A stretch of 64,000 bases of DNA from Dendrophyllia cribrosa. Lineage: Eukaryota; Cnidaria; Anthozoa; Scleractinia; Dendrophylliidae. Position 1 is the first letter of the stretch. Every line of letters begins with the position of its first letter. This document shows positions 33,064 through 44,000 of the stretch, piece after piece. Position numbers and translations under genes: made by a program. The stretch covers positions 17,471,641 to 17,535,640 of the forward strand of contig JAJLRJ010000006.1 of NCBI GenBank assembly GCA_024195265.1, in the 5' to 3' direction. The notes under the pieces were generated by a model, which ran no database searches, was not told where the DNA came from, and worked only from the letters and a program-made list of their open reading frames with translations.

Positions 33064-33116
33064 TAAGAGTTGCCCGAGGCGATAGCCGAGGGCAACGATC
33101 GTGTCTAAAAGTACAC

Positions 33117-33205
33117 ACGAGTGACCACGAGTGACCACGAGTGACCACGAGTGACCACCGTAGTGACCACGAATGACCACGAATGACTACGAGTGACCAC
33201 GAGTA
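33117..33205. repeat. 10-bp tandem repeat ACGAGTGACC
   Basis: About nine units with variants ACGAATGACC and ACGAATGACT, directly after the 32509-33063 element. Confidence 0.9.
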
Positions 33206-33454
33206 AGAATTCATCAAAATATTTTCCTGACATCATAATGACGTCATTTTATCAAATAAACGCTATTAAACCGCAAATAAACCACTCCCGGAGGCTAAAA
33301 CATATAAATAATTCAATAATTTACCATTATATGAATAGGAATATATGAAAATCATATATTATATATGTAAACTGCGGATAAACATTAGTGAAATTTTATG
33401 ATCGTCTCAGTGTGCTTTCAACTTAAGCATTTGAAAAAGCAACCTGAAAAAATT

Positions 33455-33520
33455 CAAGTTTGAACGGGATTCGAACCAACGACTTTGCGATACCAGTGCA
33501 ATGCTTTAATCCCAGTTCCT
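33455..33520 (-). repeat. tRNA-like SINE fragment
   Basis: On the minus strand GGGATTAAAGCATTGCACTG, then TCGTTGGTTCGAATCCCGTT (box B consensus GGTTCGANTCC). No acceptor stem. Probably a tRNA-derived SINE head. Confidence 0.5.
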
Positions 33521-35111
33521 GTCAATTTTCGTTGACTTTCCCTCTTTGCGCTTTTCTTGGTTGCAAAATAGTAGGTAGTATTGTTTTATATTGGGGTGTT
33601 GTGGGAGGGGGGGAGGGGGGTTATAGGTGGTGTAATCTTCCCACCACCCGTACTCTTTTATCCCGGTTTTTTGTTCCCACACCTCTTTTGCTCTTTTTTG
33701 ACTTGAATTTGCCTCCCTGCGCCTTTGCCGTCACATTTATTATCTTGTTCATCCCATTTTGCATCTCTGCGCTTTCCGCTTTTTCTTTTTTCTTCTCCCG
33801 GCCCGCCCCTATCCTTCCGGATTCGGGTCCATTTTCGGACGAAATATTGAATATATATTCCAGCCGTACACAGTCAGCTGTTACCCTAAATTAAAAAAAA
33901 CGTAGCATATTACAATGAACTATATGTTGCTTTACATCTTGCTGGAAGAGGGTAAATTACAAACATATTTATTGAAGTCTGAAAAAATTAGTGAAATACA
34001 ATTTGTGTCATAACTAAATGTTTTTTATATCGATTTTGGGTAAAAACGTACAGTTTTCCGTGTGTCGGCATAACGACTCACGTTGAATTTCCCACGCTAT
34101 TCAAATGGGCCAAATATTTTCGCGCACGACTAATACATTGCATTTGTTGCGTCTTTCCTTCGCTGCCGCAGTTTTATGTGTGCACGACAGCGACTTAATA
34201 CCCTCTTGACAGTTAATTTTTGATCCCTCTTCTTCGCAAATTTAGTTGATTTTAATACCTATACTGCTACACCTTTGTAACGGAGACAGTTGATTAACCC
34301 AGTGTAAACGATTGTTAGCGGAGCCAGACGATTTACCTGTGATATTTTAGCCTTTGAAAACTGACGCCTTTTGAATAAAAAAATTGAACCAAAGAAGCGC
34401 CTACTCCCGCAGGCTAGTGATGTTTGGATCTTGAATGTTTAGTCATTGAAATTGTTTAATTAACACTTGACCAGGATGACCGAGAGAGTGGTTATCTGAG
34501 GAATTAAGGCAAACCGAAAACATCAATCTTCCCTTTTGGTACAAAATATCTTGTGAACAGACTTGGAGTAAAAAAATTCTTGCATGGAGTTTATGGTCTT
34601 ATATTTTAACCAAGAAGTTAGGAAAAAATTCGATCACATTAGATTGGAAATTTTTTTGGGCCACGCCACTAGGCCAAGAAAACCTACGATAGTCCACGAT
34701 AAGGGTAAAATTGTATTATTTTAACGTAGAAATGCGGTAAAACGCGTATTAAAATCCGTTTCAAGTCTGCAGCTCAGTTTTAATTTTGCAATAAAATACT
34801 CTAATGCGAAACATCTTTAAGCCGTTTATTGTTGTTTATATTCGTTTATAACAAATAAGTTATTGTTATCGCTGTTCTTGTTACGCAACGCATTCGATAA
34901 GATTGCCAAATGTAGCTTTTTAACGCGTAACGCAATGTACGGTATTTTTAAATTATAAACACGCCGGCTCGATATCTTTTAAAATAGTAATCCGCGATAT
35001 GATGCGTGATGTTTAAGATCAAAATATTCTGTTCAGTAGAAATACGCAAGGATATATTTTCACTTGAGAAACAGATCAGATCCACTGACGACATATGAAA
35101 GTTGACCTTTT
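33521..35111. other. Intergenic, no gene recognised
   Basis: AT-rich with a G-rich stretch near 33600-33630. An open plus-strand frame at 33460-33894 is low-complexity and starts inside a SINE-like sequence, so it is not supported. No splice-bounded coding segments were recognised. Confidence 0.4.
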
Positions 35112-35120
35112 GCGCATAAC

Positions 35121-36251
35121 AAAGGAGGATATTACCGTCTTCCCAGCGTGCTTTGGGTAAAATTCAGGTGAATGACTTCCGGTGGAACCGAAGAACGCAC
35201 GTATTTTAGTCAAAGTTGCACACGGATTTCCTCGCATAAATGTCAAGGCATAGAAATAAAACAATACGTACCTTATTCCTCTATTAATAATGTATCAGGA
35301 AATGTTTTTCTTAAAGTGGAGTGGACCCGTTGAAAAAAAATATCGTGGTATAGTTTGACTGTTGTCGTCCATGTCTGTTTGTAGTCATCGGTAATGCATA
35401 TTTTAAATTGGTTGGATCGATTCAAAAAAGGCGAGTCAAAAGCCAAATAATACCCAATTCCAGTCATTAAAGGTATAAACTTTCTCGAAAACCTAATTGA
35501 CTCCAATTGACTCCACGATTTCATCCTAAATTTTGAAGTTGAAAGTGATCTATTTCGGCGGCTGTTTGTTTTTATCGGCGTTGAATTGAAACTGACTACA
35601 TCCGGCAAGCTTCAAGTGGCGCGTCGTTTGTGAGATGATCCATTTGCATTTGTGGACCGATTCGAGTTTTATTTTGGTCACAGCAAAATATAAAATGAAA
35701 TGAAGCTGAATGATTAGTGCTCGTACCATAGAAAAGTCAGAAAATAACGAGAAAAGCGAAGATCGATTTTGAACTAAAAAGAACATAACCGTAAACAAAC
35801 ACAGCAGGTCTGGACAGTCGTGTGCTGAGTGGTTGAGCTGAGTAGCTGTTGTTTCATATTTTCAGTTAGTGGGAATTATTTCACCGGCTCTGTTCACCAG
35901 TGTTAGGTTTAATTAGTCAAAACAAGCAAATATACGGACATTTCTTCTTACATAAGCCGGCATTCTTTTGAAATGGCGAGACGGTTTATTGATTCCATGA
36001 TTCAAGCGTCTACCACGCGACGCTTAGCGGCCTTAAAGCAAACTGTAAACATAACCCGAAATGGAAAATATTCTGTAAAGGTGAATATAATAATTAGGTT
36101 AACGTAGATTTCTTTTGAAAGGTTTCCGCTACGACCAACTGACCTCCAACCTTAACGGCGTCTGTGTAAAATGAGCTGCTTGCGGGTCGCCGCCGTTTGA
36201 TAATATAGTTTGTTTGCAGTGCATGCCGGGAAGATGGTAATATCCTCCTTT
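35121..36251. mobile_element. 1131-bp Mutator-like element with 9-bp duplication
   Basis: Inverted ends AAAGGAGGATATTACC, then (G/A)TCTTCCC(A/G)GC(G/A)TGC, flanked on both sides by the direct repeat GCGCATAAC (35112-35120, 36252-36260). A 9-bp target duplication is characteristic of Mutator-like transposons. No transposase ORF is seen. It contains an exon-like plus-strand ORF (35973-36080) and minus-strand open frames (35608-35273 and 35798-35550) of unknown nature. Confidence 0.85.
35973..36080 (+). CDS. Exon-like fragment inside the Mutator-like element
   Basis: ATG in GAAATGGCGAG, 36 open codons (MARRFIDSMIQASTTRRL..., then TVNITRNGKYSVK), ending in phase 0 at a donor-like AAG then GTGAAT. 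The peptide is non-repetitive. I do not recognise it. No following exon is seen inside the element. It may be a gene fragment, with its promoter, captured by the transposon. Confidence 0.35.
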
Positions 36252-36866
36252 GCGCATAACCGTGTCCAGTTCTCTCCTATTTCAATTAAACAATGCGTAT
36301 TTGTACTGTCACGCTAAGACATGAAAGACATAAAGACAAAAATTGGCGGGAACTGGGATTAAAGGGTACGGATGGTGGTAAAATCATGCTCTAAAATGTC
36401 TCAAACAAAGGAAACATCTTGATTTATTACTAAGCTTGCCAATTCTGTCTACCCAGAATCCCATTCTGAGTGGCCTTGAGTGTTTTTTTTCATGCAAACT
36501 TGAAATAACTGGAGCTTGGGAATACGGAATTAGAAACAGGTATATAGATGACAGATTAGGATGAGAGCGGGGGGGGGGGGGAGTAGGGGGGGGGGGGTTC
36601 TCATTCCTAATTCCGAATTTTCTATTTTAAAAACGCCTTGTCGTGAACGAGCGATCCCATCCAGACAGCTAAAACCGATGGTTTGGTGTATAAAACGTTT
36701 AAATGCGGAGGACCACTCAACACTGCGATAAATAGTGGTAACTTCCTTTCCGGACGATCTCCTTTATAAAGGGATGCGAGTACTAGACGTCATCCAAAGT
36801 GTAGATAAACCGTTTAAAATGCAAGGCTAGTACAACGGAAATTAATGGCAGGTTTAATGGCCAATA

Positions 36867-36895
36867 TTTCGACTAGTAGAACTAGTCTTCTACAG
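36867..36895 (-). ncRNA. Hammerhead-ribozyme-like core in left pseudo-LTR
   Basis: Exact inverted counterpart of the motif at 37494-37522: TTTCGACTAGTAGAACTAGT then CTTCTACAG on the plus strand. Same single departure from the hammerhead consensus, so the change predates or is shared by both pseudo-LTRs. Confidence 0.4.
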
Positions 36896-37015
36896 GGCCA
36901 GCGTTGGAGTGAAAATAATATACAACGGCTCTTTTATTTGAATACAGATAACTTCTAAAATAAAGCATATCATAGTTATCGTAAATATCATCTACCTTAA
37001 TGTTCAAAATGTAAT

Positions 37016-37275
37016 AAGTAATATATTAGGGAAACTAAACGCACACTTCGCGAACAATTTACTGAATATAGACAAGCCACTAATAACACAAGTCACGCAA
37101 ATTCATCTGCCGCAGTTCCTACCCACTTCACCCTACCAGGTCACTCCTGATTGCAGATATGAAACTCGTTCCTCTGGAACTATTGCCGACAAAAAACACC
37201 TCCCGTCGCAAAGCAAGAGAAGCCTATCTCATTCAAAAAGGCGAAACACTAACACCTAACGTGATGAACATTTAA
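37016..37275 (+). pseudogene. GIY-YIG endonuclease C-terminus of Penelope-like element
   Basis: Encodes YIRETKRTLREQFTEYRQAT (the usual motif is YIGET; Gly is Arg here), then VPTHFTLPGHS. A frameshift follows near 37150, then IADMKLVPLELLP and KAREAYLIQKGETLTP with the family's conserved Glu, ending at TAA 37273-37275 just where the right pseudo-LTR begins. Confidence 0.75.
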
Positions 37276-37493
37276 GTAGATGATATTTACGATAACTATG
37301 ATATGCTTTATTTTAGAAGTTATCAGATTTACTAGCCATTGTTTTGTACCTACATTAAAAACGTCATTTATTTATATCTTGTTACAACTAAGTTAGATAT
37401 TTTTCATGTAATCTTATATTAGCCAATCATGTACTTGTTATCTATATTCAAATATAAGAGCCGTTATATATTATTTTCACTCCAATGCTGGCC

Positions 37494-37522
37494 CTGTAGA
37501 AGACTAGTTCTACTAGTCGAAA
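37494..37522 (+). ncRNA. Hammerhead-ribozyme-like core in right pseudo-LTR
   Basis: CTGTAGA, then a stem-loop GACTAG-TTCTA-CTAGTC, then GAAA. This follows the hammerhead layout CUGANGA / stem II / GAAA with one mismatch at the usually invariant A6. Penelope-like pseudo-LTRs are known to carry hammerhead motifs. I could not fit stems I and III confidently, so activity is doubtful. Confidence 0.4.
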
Positions 37523-37959
37523 TATTGGCCATTAAACCTGCCATTAATTTCGGTAAATTCCGTTGTACTAGCCTTGCATTTTAAACGGTTTATCTACATG
37601 GTTTGGTGGTTTGCCGATAAGCGACAAGCTTCGCGAAATGTTGCGTTGTGATGTTAAATAAGCCCGCTATCGTACTACTTTTTGTCAGTTAGGTAACGTT
37701 AGCGAACCATCAACGCAGTTCGTGTTCCCTTCTAACCCCTCCCTCCACCACATGCAGCACGTGTGAGGAGCCCTTACCTGTCATTTATATGTCGGCAAAA
37801 GTTACATGTAAGTTTTTTTCTCACCCCGGCTTCTTTTGACATAAATCTAAATAGAAATAAGTCTATAAACATTAATTACGGGCAATTAAAAATTCCGAAG
37901 AAGATGTAATAAGTGTGCCCCTTTGCACGTTCCTTCTCGCCCTTGACGACCCAGAAAGT

Positions 37960-38058
37960 ACTTATCTGCTACCGCGTGCCGTGCCGCTGGTCACCAGCAG
38001 CCATTTTGAATTTTCGGAATATAAAGCGCGGAGCAGAGCAATTCATTCCCCTCGGAGC
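37960..38058 (+). promoter_or_regulatory. Putative FH promoter
   Basis: Immediately upstream of the FH start. Contains AGCAGCCATTTTGAA (reverse orientation of the YY1-like AAAATGGC) about 60 bp before ATG and an AATATAAAG motif about 40 bp before ATG. Assignment by position and motif only. Confidence 0.35.
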
Positions 38059-41000
38059 ATGGCGTACAGGTTCGGCGCTGTGTTAAGAACATTTAGCAGA
38101 AATCCTCGAATATTTCTTCATCGACATAAACTCTACTGCAGCTCTGTGTTATTATCAAGAACAATGGTAGGTACATTTTAGATTTGGAAAATGAGAACGC
38201 GCGAAATAAGCTTATCTTAGGCTTTTAAAAATAATTATTTTCAGTAACCGTAAGTTACTTCTTCCGTTCTTTGAAAATGCAATCCTATCTAAGGGATATG
38301 GTATATTCTTTATCTCTACCTGCAAAACAGCTAGGTATTTTGATATATTGCCAATTAAGAATTTTCATCTATAAACTGCTGTTCATTTGGAGAAATTGTG
38401 TAGTTGTCTCTATAAATATTCTCGCCACTCAAGATTTGGAATTTCGGTACCCCTCCCCCTTCTCTCCACCACGATTGTTCTAGTCAATCGTTTTTACAGA
38501 AAAGTTGCTAAGTCCCTGTTCGAACTTGTTGCCCATGTTAGGGGACACAGTGCCTGCACTAAAAGAATCTTTACTCAGACATGACGAGGAACCCAAGTAC
38601 CTTACCCTTGGGTGTTTTCATTGTTGTTGTTTTTTTTGTTTTGCAATTTATTTATTTTCATCAAGTTACATTCACAGTTACAACTAACTACATCCATACA
38701 AACGAGTGGAAAGATTAACAAAACAGTACACATGTACGCATATGCTAGAAGGCTTATACAGCAATGAATTATCTTCTAATTACATGTAATTTATGGCTCC
38801 GTCAATTGCAAGCCCACCCATCCCCTCCCCGGGCATTTTTAACTTTTCCTTCCCAAGGGTGGGGCATTTGCTAAAACAGGTCAGCCCGGGGATGGGGCAT
38901 TGTACGTTTTTAATTCCCCAGTGTAATTACGTCATCCAGTTGTCCAGACAGTCTTGTTTCACACAGCGTATATTTATGTCACGCTTAGATGTTTTGGTCA
39001 TTTTAAATCTGTTTAACTCTTCAATTCTTTGACTTCAAACTCAGTATAAAAAATTTAAACCGATCTGTGGACTTAACCTTACGTTGTTTTATTTTCACGA
39101 GATGGCTCTAAGAGCCCTTTAATTCTTTTTTTTAATCTGAAAAAGGATTTGCAAAACTGTTCTCGTGAGCATAATCGGCGGATAACAGACCGCTGCACAC
39201 AAGAACAGTACTGTTTTGCAGGATTGTGCAAATTCCTTTTCAGATTAAAAATATGCAAAAGTAGCAAATCCATGAAATCTAGAATAGGATTTGTTAATCA
39301 AAATCCATCTTGGAAAATGATTTTGGTGCGTCAAAATCCATTTTTAATTGCATACTTTACTGGGAACCCCAAAATATGGATTTGAAAGTCAAATCTGGAT
39401 TTCCCAATTGAAACCACCCTTAGAGGTTTAGCTTGTGCCTGGACACCAGGTGCAATTTATTTTATGAGCACTGAACAAACGTTTTACATGAATGCCCCTG
39501 AATATGATCTTAGAGTCACCCAAGAATCATCATGTAGCCCCTAGGCACCAGTCACTATACTGTCATAAAAAAATAAGCAAAATGAAATCAGTTTGTTTTT
39601 AATCAACTTAACCAATAGTTCAGGCTCTCTAATGTAAAGTTAATTAAAAAAATTAAGTAGATCTTTGAAGCCAAGAGATCTTTGCTTTAATGCTTTACCA
39701 ACAGGCCACACGTAAAGAGACAGATAGCTTTGGAGAAATAGAAGTACCAGCCAACAAATACTACGGAGCCCAAACTGCACGGTCAAAATTGAATTTCCCT
39801 ATTGGTGATGAGACTGAACGTATGCCAGTAAGTTAATACACTCAACACATTTTAGGTCCACTAATCTTAAAATTCCTTTTTGTACCTGCACATTTAAGGT
39901 GCACCTAACCCCCAATTTTTTTTCTTTTTTTAATCAACTCAATGAAGGTGGAAAAGTCGAATAGTGAAATATTTCTTGTTTTTAACGTCGTGTTAGTGAG
40001 TTATAGAGATTTGAATTTACAAAATGCTAATTAGATGACATCAAACCATTATTTCTACTTCAATTTACAATACGCAGTTCACAGCTTAAGGATAATCAAT
40101 TTAAGAAATACTAAATAAAAACTGTTAATAGTCAATTGATTTGTAAAAAAATGTTACTTGGAGGTGGAAACAAGTAGTTGTATTAAATAAACGAGTCTTG
40201 ACTTGACGTCATCTTATTAACATTTTGTCAATTCAAACCTCTATAATTTACTAAGTAAACGCAACATTAAAAACTAGAAATATTTAAAACTATTCAACTT
40301 TTCAACGTACATAGAGTTGATTTTAAGAGAAAAAAAAAACATTTTGGGTTTAGGTGCACTTTAAGATTTATAATAATATTACATATAGAATAATGTCTAT
40401 TGTAGTCTATGGAGGCACTGGGTTGTTAGTGGATTAGTGGTTACAGTCTGTAGCTCATTGAAGAACAAGTCAGGCTGTTTTGTGGGCTAAAAACTTGACC
40501 ATCATTCTCAAGATTCTGATTTTAAAATACAGCTCTGGGCCCAAAAAGTTATCAGGAGTTTCAAGAAACAGGCCCCAGCAAACATAATGCTATTGGTTAC
40601 CTTCAAGCTGACTGCTGAGTATCTAATCAAGGGAGTGATGAAAGGGCAGGGGGGGAGGAGTGTAGCTGAGTATTCCTAGTCACTTCATGCTATATAAACA
40701 TTATCATCTGGAAGAAACCAACAGAATAGAAGTAACAGAATCAATACATACAGTATAAGCAGAGAGAAAAAGGAAAGAAAATTAATGTTTTAAAATTGGG
40801 ATTAAAAAATACAAAATCTTAAACACTAGTTGTTATTTTTAAACAGGCTCCAGTGATCCGTGCATTTGGTATCCTAAAGAAAGCAGCTGCTGAAGTCAAC
40901 AAGGAGTTTGGGCTGGATGAGAATGTTGCCAATAACATCATAAAAGCAGCAGATGAGGTGACGTATACACTGTACATTGTGTTCATTAAAGAGTTGCATT

Positions 41001-44000
41001 GACAGAAAATAAAACTCTTTAGACAATCATTAATTTTGTCATAATCATGCACATTTTTAACAATCTGTTTTTCTGCTATGCACCTGGTATTTAAATTAAT
41101 ATTGTTTGAGTTGTGATGGGTAGTTGACACAGTATTTTAGGGGTTGCAGATTCTCCCTTGGGGCTAGTAAAACAAGGAAGGATGGACTCTGACAGAACCC
41201 TTTTCCTACAGTTTTTTTCCTCTTTTTTTATGGGGGGGGGGGGGGGGGGGGGGTGTTACTTTAGCTCCCTGAATATTTTTTTTGGGGGGGTACTGTTACC
41301 CCTGGATATGTACATGTATGGTAAGGCCCCCCCTTTGTTAAGATTGGAGTTTCACCACCCCAACCCCCCCCCCCCCCCCCCACCTCGCCTAAGTATTTGT
41401 AGGAGAAATTAGCTCACCATGACAACTGTGTCAGTATCATAGACTGATCTGGTTATTGTGTTCTATATTGCTCTTCAGGTGATATCTGGTAAGTTAAAGG
41501 ATCATTTTCCACTTGTGGTGTGGCAAACAGGCTCTGGCACACAGTCCAACATGAATGTGAATGAAGTGATCAGTAACCGTGCTATTGAACTAATGGGTGG
41601 TCAGATGGGATCTAAGAAACCTGTTCACCCTAATGATCATGTCAACAAAAGTCAGGTTGGTATAATATTAAAAAATAGATAAATAACATTTTCCTATTTT
41701 AATCAGGGCCTCTGATATTACGCGATGGTGCGATTTCGCATAATTGGCCTCAAATCGCATCCGATCGCATAATTCACGAAAAATCGCATAATTCGTAAAA
41801 AATTACACAAAATCGCATAATGTGAACAAACCACACGATACACTATCGCTTTAGCTAAGAAACTTAAGCTAAAATTTGTTTTTTTCTATTGAATTATCCT
41901 GTATCAAATAAACAAACCGCCACTTTCGATCGAAACTGCGTTCGTTCTTGGCCACAACAAGCTTGGTAACCACGTAAATTTCTTGAGCACATGTTTTATT
42001 TAGCCTGGTTACTAAGATTAAACAAGATGGCCGCTCGTTTACAGACTCTTTTCTTGGATTCTGTCATTCGTTTTGGATGTTCCTTCATAGGTAAAAGCTT
42101 CAAAATGTCCCACAAAGATAGTGAGCACCGTTTTAAAACAGGTATTTTCGTTTTCTTCCTCTGAAACCTAGTAAAACATGCATAAAAAAGTTCCAGAAAA
42201 AATCGCATAATTTGCATAATTTTCCGCATAATAGTCCTTGCTTATCGCATAATTTGCCACGAATAAATTGCATAATTTCCATTTTTTTATCGCGTAATAT
42301 CAGAGGCCCTGTTTAATGTAGAAATTGGCAGTTCTGGTTCCTTCTACTGATTCTGGGTACGAGATTGCAAACAGCCAATCAAAAAATCTTTTTTCCAATA
42401 TCCCAGAGTTCCTTCCAGCCACCTACATGTACAGTTGTACACTTTCCAAAGAGTCTAAGGATTCTGATCATACAGTGTACAAGGAAATTGTGCTATCCAC
42501 TTTCCTCTGGCAGGTCTATTACAGGAGGAAGGGGGTGAGAGGTGGGGTTTGGGGGTGAGAGGTAGGGGGTAATTAATGCACAGAAACAGGAGCCTGATAG
42601 GCTCCTGGCAGAAAGGATTATAAAAACAAAACATAAAACTTCATTTATTTTGGCCAGCTATTGACATGATGAATTAATTGATATTTTAAAAAAATACGCC
42701 TTCTTGTGAATTAGTTATCATTGATCATTATTGTTCGAAATTTATCGGCTTAAATATATTCAAGAAAACTGTAACTGTAAATCAATAAGTCAATAAGTCT
42801 GTAAATGCAACTTTGTTATATACACACATGCATTTGATCAGGAGCCTATTACTAGGCTTCTGCATGGTTTGATTGATTGTATCCTGTGATAAAAAAAGGC
42901 ATAGAAAAGTTGTTGCAAATCTTTAAATCTGACTACTGCCGCTGACAGTAGAAGATCAAAATTCGAACACCAGAAATAAACATTTTTTTGTTAATTCCCC
43001 ATGTAGTTATGACCTGCAGTTATCAAAACCTACTGTAAATTCAGTTAGAACTCTGCCGGGCTGGCTGGCCTCATGTAATACCGGGCTGAAAGTAATCTCA
43101 GCAAACTGGGCCAGGGGCCCGTTTCCTGAAAGTCCCAACAACTTTTCGGGTCCGAAAAGGTATTTTATGCACGTAATGTTTACACAAAAAAATTAAATTT
43201 TTGTTGGTTTCATAAGCTAAGCAATAAAATTCTAAGTTCATGAAACAAGTTCAAGTTGGGCTTCTTGGGGGTTAGAATCTGCTCCACCATTCTATAGATT
43301 CTGATTTAAAGGCCCGCCTTCACCCAGAAGACGTTGCGGTCGTTTGTTTTTGTTGTGAAATGCTCCATTGTTCATATGCGTGATCTGATTGGTTGCACGC
43401 ATTCAGGCATGAATTTCGTGTGATGTAAAATTCAGCACAGAAAGTGATCACAGCACACACAACATTTTGGGTGAAGGTGCATGGGCCTTTAAAAATACAT
43501 TTCCGGTTCCGAAAAGTTATAGGGACTCATAAAATTCAAAGCACATTTAATAACCTCATACGAAGGCATGTTGACAAAAACAAAACCAACGAAGACTATC
43601 GCTGTTCAGTATGTTAGAAATTCATGTAGCACTTTGCACTTTGATCAGTTATGTTATATCACAAACCCAAACAATTTAAGAATAAATAGATGAGCATTGT
43701 GTTTTTTATATAATATTGTATTAGTTTTTATATAAAATTTTTATTAACTGTATTCTGTATTTATATATAATTAACTGTATTCAGAGATACTAGCACAGCA
43801 GAGCTATTTAAAATCCGAAGTGAAATAAAGTTTATGTATGTATGTACATTTATTGTGCAAATTATAGAACATTTACAGTCACATAGCACTACTAGCACTA
43901 CTACGTACCCGGACACTGTCTGCATTACCAGACACATTATTGTCTGTGCCAATTCACTAACTCCATTGCACTGGACACTTACCGAGATCCGTATAGCCGT

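Larger units (their letters stand above)
36801..37598 (+). mobile_element. Penelope-like element 3' fragment between inverted pseudo-LTRs
   Basis: Inverted repeats at 36801-36998 and 37275-37598 surround the C-terminal end of a GIY-YIG endonuclease ORF (37016-37275). The left arm lacks about 115 bp present in the right arm, and the missing piece is bounded by GTTATC in the right arm. Inverted pseudo-LTRs around a GIY-YIG fragment is a known Penelope-like arrangement. Reverse transcriptase is absent, so the copy is 5'-truncated and inactive. Confidence 0.8.
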
